A stretch of DNA of 64,000 nucleotides from Pseudomonadota bacterium (GCA_023386635.1 JAEWJH010000110.1:25596-89595); one strand, 5' to 3'; counted from the stretch's first letter, positions 8,715 through 18,627 are shown. Numbers and translations: made by a program. Notes: generated by a model from the sequence alone, not told the origin.

Positions 8715-10968
8715 GATCAAGGGTCTGGCTCAATCCATCGCCAAGCCCGCTTACCGGCGGCTGCTGCTGGCGGAGCCCGCGCTCCGCCGCGCCGTTCCCG
8801 TTCTGATCATCGCGTTCCTGGCGACCATCTGCGTCGGCGCCGTCGTGCAGGTGCTCGACCATCGCCGCCAGACGCTGCACGAGATGGGCCGCACGCTCGA
8901 AGCGGCGGCCGACATTGTCGGCGAGCGGATCGAGCGCGCCGGCACGCTCGCCAATCCGCAGGATGTGCTCACCCGCGCGATCCCGGCCTGGGCCACCGGC
9001 GCGGGCCGCCTCGCCTTGCTCGCCAATGCCGACGGTCTGATCATCGCGGCGCTGCCGCCGCTCAGCAATCTCATCGGCCGCACGCTGGTCGACGTTCTCG
9101 GACCGGCTCAACCGCTGACGACATTCGGCGTCGAAGCGGGCGTCCTCGAAATCGCGCTGGCGGATGACCTGCGCGCGCTCGCCACCGTGCGCGTCCTGCG
9201 CGACACCAAAGCCGGCGGCGACAAGGCACAACGCAGCATCGGCCAGATCGCGTTCCTGCAACCGCGCAGCGACGCGCTGTTGTCGTGGCGGTCGCTGACC
9301 ACCCTCACCGTCACGCTGTCGGCGACGACCGGCTTTGTGGTGCTGATCCTCGGCTTTGCCTTTCACTGGCAGTCGACCCGCGCGCGCGAAGCCGACGGCA
9401 TTTTCGAGACGGTACGAAGCCGGATCGACACGGCGCTTAACCGCGGTCGCTGCGGCCTGTGGGACTGGGACCTCGCCCGCGGCCGCGTCTTCTGGTCGCA
9501 TTCGATGTTCGAAATGCTCGGTCTTGCCGCCCGCGAAGACCTGATGAGCTTCGGCGAGATCAGCACGCTGGTGCATCCCGACGATATCCGGCTTTACGAA
9601 ATCGCGGCTGAACTCACCGAGAAAGGCGGCGGCGCGATCGATCACGCCTTCCGCATGCGTCACGCCAACGGTCATTGGGTCTGGCTGCGCGCGCGCTGCG
9701 AACTCGTGCATCAGTCCGGCGATGCCGGCCCGCATCTGATCGGCATCGCGGTCGATGTGACTGAACAAAAGCATCTGGTCGAGCGCACCGCCGCGGCTGA
9801 CCTGCGGCTGCGCGATGCGATCGAGACCATCCCGGAAGCCTTCGTGCTGTGGGACGCCGAGAACCGCCTGGTCCTCTGCAATTCCAACTTCCAGGAACTG
9901 CACAATCTGCCCGACGACGCGATCCGCGCCGGCGCCTCCTATGAGGACATCGTCAATGCCGGCGGGCGGCAGATCGTCCGCCGCCAGGAAAGCCGGAACA
10001 ACCGCCAGCCCGGCGCCCAGAATTTCGAAGCCCAACTCGCGGATGGCCGCTGGCTCAATATCAGCGAGCGCCGCACCAAGGATGGTGGCTACGTTTCGGT
10101 CGGCACCGACATTACCGCGCTGAAGATGCACGAGGAAAAGCTGATCGACAGCGAGAAGCGGCTGCGCGCATCGGTCGATGAATTGAAGATGTCGGAGCGC
10201 ACGCTCGCCGATCTTAACGACAAATATGCGGCGGAGAAGACCCGCGCCGAGGAAGCCAACGCAGCGAAGTCGAAATTCCTCGCCAATATGAGCCACGAAC
10301 TGCGCACGCCGCTCAACGCCATCATCGGTTTCTCGGAGATCATGGAATCCGGCATGTTCGGTCCGCTCGGCGCCGACAAATACATGGAATACTGCCGCGA
10401 CATCCATCAGAGCGGCCAATTCCTGCTCGACGTTATCAACGACGTGCTCGACATGTCGAAGATCGAAGCCGGACGCATCAAGCTCAATCCGGAAGATATC
10501 GACCTCGATCAACTGCTGGCCGAGGCGCTGCGCGTCGTATCGAACCGCGCCGCCGAGAAGAACCTGACCACCGTGTCCCATATCGACGACGGCCTGCACT
10601 TCCGCGCCGACCGGCGCGCCGTCAAGCAGATCGCGCTGAACCTTCTCTCCAATGCGGTGAAGTTCACGCCGGCCGGCGGGGCGCTGACCGTGCTCGGCCG
10701 CCGGCGCGGCGACAGCGTGATCTTCGCCATCGCCGATACCGGCATCGGCATCGCCAGCGATGCGCTGCGCAAGCTCGGCCGACCGTTCGAGCAGGTGGAA
10801 AGCCAGCACACCAAGACCCATCAGGGCTCCGGCCTCGGCCTTGCGATCGCCAAGTCGCTGGTCGAACTCCACGGCGGCACGATGCGCATCCGCTCGCGGC
10901 TGGGCGCCGGCACGATGGTCGTGGTGCGCTTTCCGCTGACCGTCCCCGCCTCGGCTTCCGCGGCCTGA
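8653..10968 (+). CDS. PleC/DivJ-type membrane sensor histidine kinase with PAS domains
   Basis: A 771-residue hybridless histidine kinase. Two transmembrane segments (about 48-68 and 216-240) bracket a periplasmic sensor region, followed by two PAS units (about 255-375 and 385-500), a short coiled coil, HisKA with the phospho-acceptor His near 548 (SHELRTPLNAIIGFSEIM) and a HATPase_c domain with DTGIGI and GSGLGLAI. The run SGMFGPLGADKYMEYCRDIHQSG matches the PleC/DivJ group that sets DivK phosphorylation. The ATG at 8653 follows a G-rich Shine-Dalgarno; an upstream GTG at 8623 is in frame but less likely. Residues about 14-25 carry a duplicated DSIKG. The promoter region is packed with GANTC sites. 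It ends 6 bp from convergent glnE. Confidence 0.9.
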   Translation: MARAETASASAHADSIKGSDSIKGLAQSIAKPAYRRLLLAEPALRRAVPVLIIAFLATICVGAVVQVLDHRRQTLHEMGRTLEAAADIVGERIERAGTLANPQDVLTRAIPAWATGAGRLALLANADGLIIAALPPLSNLIGRTLVDVLGPAQPLTTFGVEAGVLEIALADDLRALATVRVLRDTKAGGDKAQRSIGQIAFLQPRSDALLSWRSLTTLTVTLSATTGFVVLILGFAFHWQSTRAREADGIFETVRSRIDTALNRGRCGLWDWDLARGRVFWSHSMFEMLGLAAREDLMSFGEISTLVHPDDIRLYEIAAELTEKGGGAIDHAFRMRHANGHWVWLRARCELVHQSGDAGPHLIGIAVDVTEQKHLVERTAAADLRLRDAIETIPEAFVLWDAENRLVLCNSNFQELHNLPDDAIRAGASYEDIVNAGGRQIVRRQESRNNRQPGAQNFEAQLADGRWLNISERRTKDGGYVSVGTDITALKMHEEKLIDSEKRLRASVDELKMSERTLADLNDKYAAEKTRAEEANAAKSKFLANMSHELRTPLNAIIGFSEIMESGMFGPLGADKYMEYCRDIHQSGQFLLDVINDVLDMSKIEAGRIKLNPEDIDLDQLLAEALRVVSNRAAEKNLTTVSHIDDGLHFRADRRAVKQIALNLLSNAVKFTPAGGALTVLGRRRGDSVIFAIADTGIGIASDALRKLGRPFEQVESQHTKTHQGSGLGLAIAKSLVELHGGTMRIRSRLGAGTMVVVRFPLTVPASASAA

Positions 10969-10974
10969 GCCGCC

Positions 10975-13900
10975 CTACGCCTCCGGCGCGCTGCCGAGGA
11001 TCCGCACAAAGCTCGCGCGAACCGCTTCCTGTGTGGCGACAAGATCGGCGTCGAGCGTGGCAAAGTCCGGCACGTCCGCCGCGCGGGCGAGCAAGCGCAG
11101 CAGCCCCGGATCGGCCCCCTTTGGTTCGAACGCCGCGGTCAGGCACAGGCGTAACACCTGTGTCAGGTCCTGATAGAGCCGCACCGCCGGCCGCAGCACA
11201 TCGGCGTCTTCTTTTGCGAGCAAACCAAGACGCGCGGCGCGCTCCAGCACGCGCGCCGTCGATGTGTCGAGAATGTCGGGATGGTGCGCCGCGTGAACCA
11301 GTTGCAGATGTTGTGCGATGAATTCGATGTCGATCAGACCGCCATCGACATATTTGAGGTCCCAGCGGCCTTTGCTGCCGATCTCGTGGGCGATCGCGCC
11401 GCGCATCTCGACCACGTCGCCGGCGACCTGCACCGGATCGCGCTCGCGTCGCAACACCTGGCCGATGGCGGCGTTGACGCGCTCGGCGAAAGCCGGCGGC
11501 GCGGAAACGATCCGCGCGCGGGTTAGCGCCATGTGCTCCCAGGTCCAGGCTTCGTTTTCCTGATAGCTCTGGAAACCGTCGATTTGCGTGGCCAACGGTC
11601 CCGAGCGGCCCGACGGCCGCAGCCGCATGTCCACCTGATAGAGCGCGCCGTAATTGGTCCGCGAGGTCAGCGCACTGATCAGCCGCTGCGTCAGTCGCGC
11701 GAAATATTGTCCGCCGTAAAGCGGACGCGATCCATCGGATTCCGGCCGCTCCTGATCGAAATCGTAGATCAGGATCAGGTCGAGATCGGACGTGGCGGTC
11801 ATCTCATTGCCGCCGAGCTTGCCGAGCGCCAGCACCGCCGTCTGTTCGTCGGGAAGACGGCCGTGCGCGTCGGCGATGCTCGCCGCCACCCGGCCGTGGA
11901 TCCAGCGGATCACCACGTCGGCAAGCCGGCCGAAAGCCTCGCCTGCCTGACGCGCCGGCATGGTGCCGGAGAGAATGCGCGCGCCGATCAGGAACATGTG
12001 TTCGAGGCCGAACATGCGCACGCGGTCGAGAAAATCCTCCTGCCCGCCCGCTTCGGCAAGATCGCGCTCCAGCCGCTGCTGCAACGTCGCTTCGTCCGGG
12101 AACGCGCCGAAGAACGACGGGTCGACCAGCGCATCCATCACCTGCGGATGATGCGCGAGAATATCGGCGAGCCGCGGCGCCATGCCGAGGATCAGCGCCG
12201 TCAGCGCGATAAATTCAGGATTCTGCCGCAACAGCGACAGCAGCCGCGCGCCGCCGCGCAGGCCGGCGAGAAAGCGGTCGAACAGCAACAGCGTCGCATC
12301 GGGGTTGCCGGTCTTGCCGAGATGATCGAGCAGCACGGGCAGCAGCGCTTCGAGCTCCGCGCGCGCCGCTTCGCCGCGCAGCGACCGGTGTTCGCCCGTG
12401 AGCCAGGCGCGAATGGTCGCCGATGCTTCGAGCGGCGCCTTGAAGCCCATCGCCACCAGCCGGTCGAGCGTCTTGCGGTCGTCCTGATCGGCGGGGAAGA
12501 CCAGCGCCGGCTCGTCGGTCTGCTCGGCCTCGAACAGCTTGGCGTAGCCGCGCTGAACCTTGGCCAGATGGTCGAGCAGTTCGGCGGCGAAGGCATCGCG
12601 GTTTTCATAGCCGGCGAAGCGCGCGAACCGCTCCATGCTGTCGCGATCGTCCGGCAGCGTATGCGTCTGGTCGTCGTTCACCATCTGCAATCGGTGCTCG
12701 ATGGTGCGCAGGAACAGATAAGCCGCCTCGAAATCGGCCCGCGTCGTTTCGTCGATCCAGCCGCCGGCCGCGAGCCGCGCCAGCGTCACCAGCGTTTCGC
12801 GGTCGCGCAATTCCGGATGCCGGCCGCCCGCGATCAACTGCTGCGTCTGCGCGAAGAACTCGACCTCGCGAATGCCGCCGCGGCCGAGCTTGATGTTATG
12901 GCCTTCGACCGCGATCTCGCCGTGGCCTTTATAGGCATGGATCTGCCGCTTCATCGCCTGCACGGCGGCGACGGCGGCGTAATCGAGATATTTGCGCCAG
13001 ACGAACGGCGACAGCCCGTTGAGGAACGTCGCGCCGGCCGCCGGATCGCCGGCGCAAACGCGCGCCTTGATCATCGCTGCGCGTTCCCAGTTCTGGCCAA
13101 CGCTCTCGTAGTAGTTGAGGCCGCTGGTGACGGAGATCGCGATCGGCGTTGAAGCCGGATCAGGGCGCAAGCGCAGATCGGTGCGGAATACATAGCCGTC
13201 CGCCGTGCGCTCCTGCAGAAAGCGCGCGAGCCGCTGCGTCAGCCGCACATAGAGCTGGCCCGGCACGTCCGTATTCGCCAGCGCCGGCGCTGTGTCGTCG
13301 TAAAAGACGATGAGGTCGATATCGCTCGAATAATTGAGTTCGCCCGCGCCCATCTTGCCCATGGCGAGGACGAAATAGCCGCTGCCGGCGCAGACATCGG
13401 TGGGATCGGGCGGCGCGAGTTTTCCGTCGCGGGCGTAGTCGGTCAGAAGATAGCGCAGCGCGGCATCGACCGCCGTGTCGGCCACCTGCGTCAGGGCGTG
13501 CGTCGCCTGCATCACCGGCCACACGCCGCCAAGATCGCACAGCGCAATCAACAGCGCGGCCTCGGATTTCATCCGGCGCAGCGCCTGCGTGACTTCGGCA
13601 TCGTCGGCGGCGGCCGGCACCCGCGCCCCGGTCTCGGCGAGAAGAGTCGCGAGTTGGGTTTCCGGCTCCGCGTTCAGCAGCCGGACCAGACGGACCGCAT
13701 CCGTCGACGCGAGGTCCCAGAGATAAGGCGAGCCGTCAGCAAGGCCGATCAGCAGCGCGCGGACCGCCGGGCCGCCGTCGAGGATCACACGGAGATCGTC
13801 GCTTTCGGAATCGCGAAGCCACGTGTCGAACCGTTCGCGCGCGGCCTCGTGGTCCGCCAGCAACGGTGCGGTCCCGATCCGCTGACGCAGCGGACCGGCG

Positions 13901-13980
13901 GAATTACCCGGCAACGATGCGTTGGTCTGCCGCGTCTGCTGACTGCTGGTCTCGTTGCTGGTCGTGCGCGGCGGGCTCAT
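10975..13980 (-). CDS. glnE: Bifunctional glutamine synthetase adenylyltransferase/deadenylase
   Basis: A 1001-residue enzyme that attaches AMP to, and removes it from, glutamine synthetase in response to PII. Two nucleotidyltransferase domains are visible, each with the G-G/S-x-x-D-x-D signature: LAMGKMGAGELNYSSDIDLIVFYDD in the N-terminal (deadenylylation) half, broken by a PII-uridylyltransferase-like helical domain, and LALGKLGGNEMTATSDLDLILIYD in the C-terminal half. Length fits the family. The start ATG at 13980 makes the 5' end overlap the last 77 bp of the upstream kinase gene, so the two are probably transcribed and translated together; no later Met fits well. Confidence 0.96.
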   Translation of the reverse strand: MSPPRTTSNETSSQQTRQTNASLPGNSAGPLRQRIGTAPLLADHEAARERFDTWLRDSESDDLRVILDGGPAVRALLIGLADGSPYLWDLASTDAVRLVRLLNAEPETQLATLLAETGARVPAAADDAEVTQALRRMKSEAALLIALCDLGGVWPVMQATHALTQVADTAVDAALRYLLTDYARDGKLAPPDPTDVCAGSGYFVLAMGKMGAGELNYSSDIDLIVFYDDTAPALANTDVPGQLYVRLTQRLARFLQERTADGYVFRTDLRLRPDPASTPIAISVTSGLNYYESVGQNWERAAMIKARVCAGDPAAGATFLNGLSPFVWRKYLDYAAVAAVQAMKRQIHAYKGHGEIAVEGHNIKLGRGGIREVEFFAQTQQLIAGGRHPELRDRETLVTLARLAAGGWIDETTRADFEAAYLFLRTIEHRLQMVNDDQTHTLPDDRDSMERFARFAGYENRDAFAAELLDHLAKVQRGYAKLFEAEQTDEPALVFPADQDDRKTLDRLVAMGFKAPLEASATIRAWLTGEHRSLRGEAARAELEALLPVLLDHLGKTGNPDATLLLFDRFLAGLRGGARLLSLLRQNPEFIALTALILGMAPRLADILAHHPQVMDALVDPSFFGAFPDEATLQQRLERDLAEAGGQEDFLDRVRMFGLEHMFLIGARILSGTMPARQAGEAFGRLADVVIRWIHGRVAASIADAHGRLPDEQTAVLALGKLGGNEMTATSDLDLILIYDFDQERPESDGSRPLYGGQYFARLTQRLISALTSRTNYGALYQVDMRLRPSGRSGPLATQIDGFQSYQENEAWTWEHMALTRARIVSAPPAFAERVNAAIGQVLRRERDPVQVAGDVVEMRGAIAHEIGSKGRWDLKYVDGGLIDIEFIAQHLQLVHAAHHPDILDTSTARVLERAARLGLLAKEDADVLRPAVRLYQDLTQVLRLCLTAAFEPKGADPGLLRLLARAADVPDFATLDADLVATQEAVRASFVRILGSAPEA

Positions 13981-15415
13981 GACGCATCTCTAGCGGTCCA
14001 TCCCGCGGCAAGGCAATGATACTCTTGAGTCCAGGGTTATTGTCCGACAGGGTCAGCGCGCCGCCATGCAGGCGCGCCACCGCGGCGGCGAGACTGAGGC
14101 CCAATCCCGACCCCGGCAGGGAACGGCTCTGCTCCAGCCGGACAAACCGCTCGATCGCCCGGATGCGATCGGCTTCGGGAATGCCGGGGCCGCGATCCGC
14201 GACCGTCAGCAGCACCTGGCTGCCCTCGCTCTCCGCACGGATAACGATATCGGGCGACGATGTGCCCTCGCCCGCCGCCGCATCCGGCGTGTCGGGCCTG
14301 GTCTGCTGTGCGGAATATTTGATGGCATTGTCGACGAGATTGGCGAGCGCCTGGCTGATCAACTCGCGGTTGCCTTTCAGCGGCACCGGGGGCACCGCCT
14401 CGACCGCGAGCGCGATGCCTTTTTCGTCGGCCAGCGGCTCGTAAAGCTCGCCGATGCTGCGCGCCAGTTCGGCCGCATCGAGCTCGTTCATGTTGTCGCG
14501 CGCCTGACCGGATTCCGCGCGCGCGATCATCAGCAGGGCATCGAATGTGGAGATCAGCCGGTCGGATTCCTCGATGGTCTGCTCCAGCGCCGCACGATAT
14601 TCGGTGTCGCTGTGCTCGCCGCGCAGCGCCTGCTCGCAGCGGTTGCGCAGACGCGTCAACGGCGTCTTCAAATCATGTGCGATATTGTCCGACACTTCTT
14701 TCAGGCCATGCATCAGCGCCTCGATGCGCTCGAGCATGATGTTGAGGTTGACCGCGAGCCGGTCGATCTCGTCGCCGGTGCCGGCGACCGGCAAGCGGCC
14801 AGAGAGATCGCCGGCCATGATGGTGCGCGACGTGTCGGTCATCGCATCGACGCGTCGCAAGACTCGCCGGGTCACGAACAGACCGCCGGCAAGGCCGAGC
14901 ACGATCACCAGCGCGACCGACCAGCGCCCGGCCGCGACGATGATGTGATAAAGCCGCTCGCGCTCTTCGAGGTCGCGGCCGACCAGCAGCCGAAAGCCGC
15001 CGGAGAGCTGAAACACCCGCACCAGCGCATGGTGCTCGGCGCCTTCGGTTTCCTCCTGCCGGCGATAGAGCGTCTCGGTCCAGCCCGGCTTGTCGAGCAC
15101 GCCCGGCGTCAACGAACCGACATTGCCGGCCAAGGCCTCGCCCTGGAACGTGGTGACCAGATAGAGGCTCGATCCCGGCCGCCGCGACCGCCCGTCGATC
15201 ACCTGCACCAGCCGCCGGATGCCGCCCTGCCGATATTGCTCGGAGAGGCCGGTGATCTCGGCGTCGACCGTGTCGGTGATCTGTTCGGTGACGAGACGGC
15301 GGGTGTTGAGCGCGAAATAGCCGAGCAGAAACGCGGCAAACAGCGCGAAAACCGTCAGATAAACCAGCGTCAGCTTGAACGTGGTGGTGCGGAAAAGCTT
15401 ACCGAGCGCCGTCAC
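13904..15415 (-). CDS. Two-component sensor histidine kinase (HAMP type)
   Basis: A 503-residue inner-membrane kinase. It has TM1 (about 14-36), a periplasmic loop of some 130 residues, TM2 (about 168-190), HAMP, HisKA with the acceptor His at about 247 (NIAHDLKTPLTRLRN) and HATPase_c with NLVDNAIKYS, DRGPGIPE and GSGLGLSL. It begins with GTG, overlapping the stop of the response regulator gene by 17 bp, so the pair is co-translated. The last 26 codons run into glnE in a different frame and end in a His/Gln-rich tail. The position next to degP suggests an envelope-stress role, which is an inference. Confidence 0.92.
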   Translation of the reverse strand: MTALGKLFRTTTFKLTLVYLTVFALFAAFLLGYFALNTRRLVTEQITDTVDAEITGLSEQYRQGGIRRLVQVIDGRSRRPGSSLYLVTTFQGEALAGNVGSLTPGVLDKPGWTETLYRRQEETEGAEHHALVRVFQLSGGFRLLVGRDLEERERLYHIIVAAGRWSVALVIVLGLAGGLFVTRRVLRRVDAMTDTSRTIMAGDLSGRLPVAGTGDEIDRLAVNLNIMLERIEALMHGLKEVSDNIAHDLKTPLTRLRNRCEQALRGEHSDTEYRAALEQTIEESDRLISTFDALLMIARAESGQARDNMNELDAAELARSIGELYEPLADEKGIALAVEAVPPVPLKGNRELISQALANLVDNAIKYSAQQTRPDTPDAAAGEGTSSPDIVIRAESEGSQVLLTVADRGPGIPEADRIRAIERFVRLEQSRSLPGSGLGLSLAAAVARLHGGALTLSDNNPGLKSIIALPRDGPLEMRHEPAAHDQQRDQQSADAADQRIVAG

Positions 15416-16079
15416 GGATCATGTACCCCGCGCCGCGCACCGTGTGCAGAAGCGGCTGGGCATAACCTTTATCGATTTTCGAGCGCAGGCGCGAGATGTG
15501 CACGTCGATGACGTTGGTCTGGGGGTCGAAATGGTAGTCCCAGACGTTCTCCAGCAGCATGGTGCGGGTCACCACCTGCCCGGCGTGCTTCATGAGATAT
15601 TCCAGCAGGCGAAATTCGCGCGGCTGCAGCACGATCTCGCTGCCGCCACGGGTCACGTTATGCGACAGGCGGTCGAGCTCGAGGTCGGCAACCTGATAGA
15701 CGGTCTCCTCGGCACGGCCGCCGCGGCGGCGCGACAAAACCTCGACGCGGGCGAGCAGTTCGGAGAAGGAATAAGGCTTGGGCAGATAGTCGTCGCCGCC
15801 GGCGCGCAGGCCCTTGATCCGGTCGTCGACCTGGCCGAGCGCGGACAGGATCAGCACCGGCGTGTCGACCTTCTTGGCACGCAGCGCGCCGATCAGCGAC
15901 AATCCGTCACGGCGCGGCAGCATGCGGTCGATGATCAGCACGTCGTAATCGCCGTCGAGGCCGAGCGACAGCCCATCCTCGCCGTCGTGGGCGACATCGG
16001 CCACATGGCCGACCTCACGCAATGCCTTGACCAGATAATCTGCGGCATCATGGTCGTCTTCGACGATCAGCAGGCGCAT
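15399..16079 (-). CDS. OmpR/PhoB-family response regulator
   Basis: A 226-residue regulator with a receiver domain (MRLLIVEDDHDAADYL; acceptor Asp near residue 51 in LIIDRMLP; Lys in LPKPYSF) and a C-terminal winged-helix DNA-binding domain (LQPREFRLLEYLMKHAGQVVTR, then VDVHISRLRSKID). ATG 16079 is the canonical start; the frame extends 29 codons upstream without family similarity. It forms an overlapping pair with the downstream kinase. An 8-bp-arm inverted repeat upstream of degP (18016-18039) is a possible target but nothing in the sequence proves this. Confidence 0.95.
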   Translation of the reverse strand: MRLLIVEDDHDAADYLVKALREVGHVADVAHDGEDGLSLGLDGDYDVLIIDRMLPRRDGLSLIGALRAKKVDTPVLILSALGQVDDRIKGLRAGGDDYLPKPYSFSELLARVEVLSRRRGGRAEETVYQVADLELDRLSHNVTRGGSEIVLQPREFRLLEYLMKHAGQVVTRTMLLENVWDYHFDPQTNVIDVHISRLRSKIDKGYAQPLLHTVRGAGYMIRDGAR

Positions 16080-16380
16080 GGCAGTCCGTTCGGGCTCAAC
16101 ATCGTCCGTCGCTCGTGCCGTAGCACGTTGCCGATCAATGTGTCCGGACAAGGCCATCAAGTCCACCGTTCCCGAGGATCATCACAAAGCAAAAAGGAAG
16201 CAGAGAAAAACGAGGGGATGACGGTTGCCCGCCACCCCCTCGCTAGACTCCTGCCCCAGCGGGGGCGACGAATGCCGGGTCAGGAGTATTGGAGGTGGGG
16301 ACGGGTCGAAGACCCGCCCCCCAGGGGCGCCACGCCGGCGGGGGCGACGGATGCCAGCGAAACGTCCCTATCGCGAAACA
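16080..16380. other. Intergenic region with GC-rich inverted and direct repeats
   Basis: This 301-bp gap between the regulator and degP genes holds no convincing ORF. At 16297-16320 a hairpin pairs gggacgggtc with gacccgcccc around a 3-base loop. Upstream an ACTCCTG/CAGGAGT pair flanks cccagcggg. The phrase gcgggggcgacg followed by aatgcc or gatgcc occurs twice (from about 16259 and 16339). It probably contains the degP terminator, a repeat remnant and the promoter of the two-component operon. Confidence 0.5.
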
Positions 16381-17922
16381 TCAGGCGCGGCCGAGCGGAA
16401 CCGCGACGAACTTGGTGCCCTGCTCGGATTTGACCCGCATCAGCACGCTGCGCTTGCCGTTGTTGCGCACATCGGCGAGTACCTTGCGCACGTCCGACGG
16501 CGAGGAGACCGACTGGCCGCCGACCTCGACGATCACGTCGCCGGTCTTGAAGCCGTGTTCGGCAGCGACACCGTCTGGATCGACGCCGGTGACGACAACG
16601 CCGTCACCCGAGGCAGCGCCGGCCACGCGGCCCGCGGGGGCCAGCGTCAGGCCGAGCTTGCCCACATCCGCACCGCCGCGGTCGTTGCCGATATCGGCGC
16701 GCGCCTGCTGCTGGTTCGGCAGTTCGCCGAGCGTCAAGGACACGGTCTTCTCGTTCCCCTTGTCGAACACACCGAGCTTCACCGTGGTGTTCGGCGCCAA
16801 TCCGCCGATCTTCTTGGCGAGATCGCGCGCATCCTTCACCGGATTGCCGTCGACCGAAGTGATCACGTCACCCGCCTTGATGCCGGCCTTCACCGCCGGA
16901 CTATTTGCTTGCGGTTCCGCGACCAGCGCGCCGTTGACCGACTTGAGGCCGAGGCTGTCGGCGATCTCCGGCGTCACCGGCTGGATCTGCACGCCGATCC
17001 ATCCGCGCGTCACCGTGCCATGCTCCTTGAGCTGTGCGACGACGGACTTCACCGTGTCGGACGGGATCGCGAAGGCGATACCGACCGAACCACCGGACGG
17101 CGAGAAGATCGCCGTGTTGACGCCGATCACGTTGCCTTCCGTATCGAAGGTCGGGCCACCGGAGTTGCCCTTGTTCACAGGCGCGTCGATCTGGATGAAG
17201 TCGTCATAGGCGCTGGCGCCGATGTCACGGCCACGGGCCGAGACGATACCGGCCGTCACCGTGCCGCCGAGGCCGAACGGGTTGCCGACCGCGATCACCC
17301 AGTCGCCGATACGCGGCGCCCCGTCAGCGAGCTTGACGAACGGGAAGTCACCGCCCTCAACCTTGATCAGCGCGAGATCGGTGCGCGGATCGGTGCCAAT
17401 GACTTTCGCGTTGTGAATCTTGCCGTCGTCGGTCGTGACCTGCACGCTTTCGGCCTTGTCGACGACGTGGTTGTTGGTCACGGCGTAGCCGTCAGCGGAG
17501 ATGAAGAAGCCCGAGCCCTGACCCATGGCGAAATGACGCTTGCCGGGACGGCCGCCGCCCTGCCCGGGCATGTCGCCATCGGGCGTGCCGAAGCGGCGGA
17601 AGAATTCGCGCAGACCCGGCGGGATCTGGCGCTCGTCACCATTGAAGCTGAAGCTGGAGGACTGCGGACCTTCGTCCACCTTGACGCGAACCGACATTAC
17701 CGCCGGCTTCACCTTCTCGACGATATCGGCAAAGCCGACCGGCGCCTGAACCTTGTGCGCCTGCGCGGTGAGGTTTTGCGCCAGCGCGGATTCGCCCTGC
17801 GGCATGAAGGCCGGCTGAACGACCACGGCCGCTGTGCCGAGACCGAGAATGGTGGTTCCGAGGAGGATAAGGCGGCGCGCCGACAAACGGCTGCGCGGCG
17901 CGGGATTTACGCTCTGGGTCAT
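16381..17922 (-). CDS. degP: DegP/HtrA-family periplasmic serine protease with two PDZ domains
   Basis: A 513-residue envelope quality-control protease and chaperone. The N-terminal signal/anchor is at about 18-45. The catalytic triad is seen as TNNHVVDK (His), RTDLALIKV (Asp) and GNSGGPTF (Ser), followed by PDZ1 (GWIGVQIQPVTPEIADSLGL, then VKAGIKAGDVI) and PDZ2 (EHGFKTGDVIVEVGG). ATG 17922 (MTQSVNPAPR) has a GGAGA Shine-Dalgarno. It follows the cycHJKL-type genes and precedes a two-component pair, an order familiar in rhizobia. The 139-bp gap before it carries an inverted repeat. Confidence 0.94.
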   Translation of the reverse strand: MTQSVNPAPRSRLSARRLILLGTTILGLGTAAVVVQPAFMPQGESALAQNLTAQAHKVQAPVGFADIVEKVKPAVMSVRVKVDEGPQSSSFSFNGDERQIPPGLREFFRRFGTPDGDMPGQGGGRPGKRHFAMGQGSGFFISADGYAVTNNHVVDKAESVQVTTDDGKIHNAKVIGTDPRTDLALIKVEGGDFPFVKLADGAPRIGDWVIAVGNPFGLGGTVTAGIVSARGRDIGASAYDDFIQIDAPVNKGNSGGPTFDTEGNVIGVNTAIFSPSGGSVGIAFAIPSDTVKSVVAQLKEHGTVTRGWIGVQIQPVTPEIADSLGLKSVNGALVAEPQANSPAVKAGIKAGDVITSVDGNPVKDARDLAKKIGGLAPNTTVKLGVFDKGNEKTVSLTLGELPNQQQARADIGNDRGGADVGKLGLTLAPAGRVAGAASGDGVVVTGVDPDGVAAEHGFKTGDVIVEVGGQSVSSPSDVRKVLADVRNNGKRSVLMRVKSEQGTKFVAVPLGRA

Positions 17923-18015
17923 GACGGGAAATCTCCAACTTCGAAATTCGGGTGGTGCATGCAGCACCGTTACCGAAGAAGATGGAGATGTCCGTGTTAC
18001 AGCACCCTGACCGGC

Positions 18016-18039
18016 GGATTAAACATTGGTAATCCGCGC
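18016..18039. promoter_or_regulatory. Inverted repeat upstream of degP
   Basis: Perfect 8-bp arms gcggatta and taatccgc are separated by 8 bp, 94-117 bp upstream of the degP start. It lies between ccmH and degP, so it could be an operator for the degP promoter. The cognate regulator is unknown. Confidence 0.45.
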
Positions 18040-18062
18040 GGTCCAGCATTTCGATTGAAATA

Positions 18063-18515
18063 TCAGCGGTTTAAGTCGTCGACTCGCGCCTGTTCCGCGG
18101 CGCTCAGGGGTGCGATGGGCAGGTCCCTGGGTCGGCGGCGCATCCAAAGCCCTAATCCGGTACCCGCAATGAGCAGCACCAGCAGCGGCGTGAACCACAA
18201 CAGCATCGTCTGCGCGGTCAACGGCGGCTTGAGCAGCACGAAGTCGCCATAGCGCGCGACGAGGAAGTCGATCACCTGCTTGTCGCTGTCGCCCGCGGTC
18301 AGCCGCTCACGCACCAGGATGCGCAGATCGCGCGCCAGCGGCGCGTCGGAATCGTCGATCGACTGGTTCTGGCACACCATGCAACGCAGATCGCGCGACA
18401 ATGTCCGTGCGCGCGCTTCGAGCGCCGGATCTTTCAGCACTTCATCGGGCTGCACGGCGAAGGCGGGACCACACAGCGCAAGAATGAAAAATAAAATGCG
18501 TACGGCGCTGGTCAT
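18063..18515 (-). CDS. ccmH: Cytochrome c maturation protein CcmH (CycL)
   Basis: A 150-residue periplasmic, membrane-anchored thioreductase that reduces apocytochrome c before haem attachment. It has a signal peptide (about 1-20), the redox motif RCMVCQNQSI near residue 44, and a C-terminal transmembrane helix (about 105-125). It is the last gene of ccmI-ccmE-ccmF-ccmH, but unlike the tight junctions of the other genes it is separated from ccmF by 117 bp filled by a palindromic repeat. Confidence 0.94.
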   Translation of the reverse strand: MTSAVRILFFILALCGPAFAVQPDEVLKDPALEARARTLSRDLRCMVCQNQSIDDSDAPLARDLRILVRERLTAGDSDKQVIDFLVARYGDFVLLKPPLTAQTMLLWFTPLLVLLIAGTGLGLWMRRRPRDLPIAPLSAAEQARVDDLNR

Positions 18516-18523
18516 CTCTCACT

Positions 18524-18627
18524 CCTCACCCTGAGGAGGCCGCATCGCGGCCGTCTCGAAGGGCGAGGCCCTTATGTCCCCCTCATCCTTCGAGACGCGA
18601 TCCTACAGATCGCTCCTCAGGATGAGG
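18524..18627. repeat. Palindromic intergenic repeat, family A copy 1
   Basis: A 104-bp element starting cctcaccctgaggag and ending ctcctcaggatgagg, with internal TCTCGAAGG and CTTCGAGACGCGATCC arms, so both halves fold. It lies between ccmF and ccmH within one operon. Related copies lie at 35797, 41039 and 63477. Confidence 0.75.
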
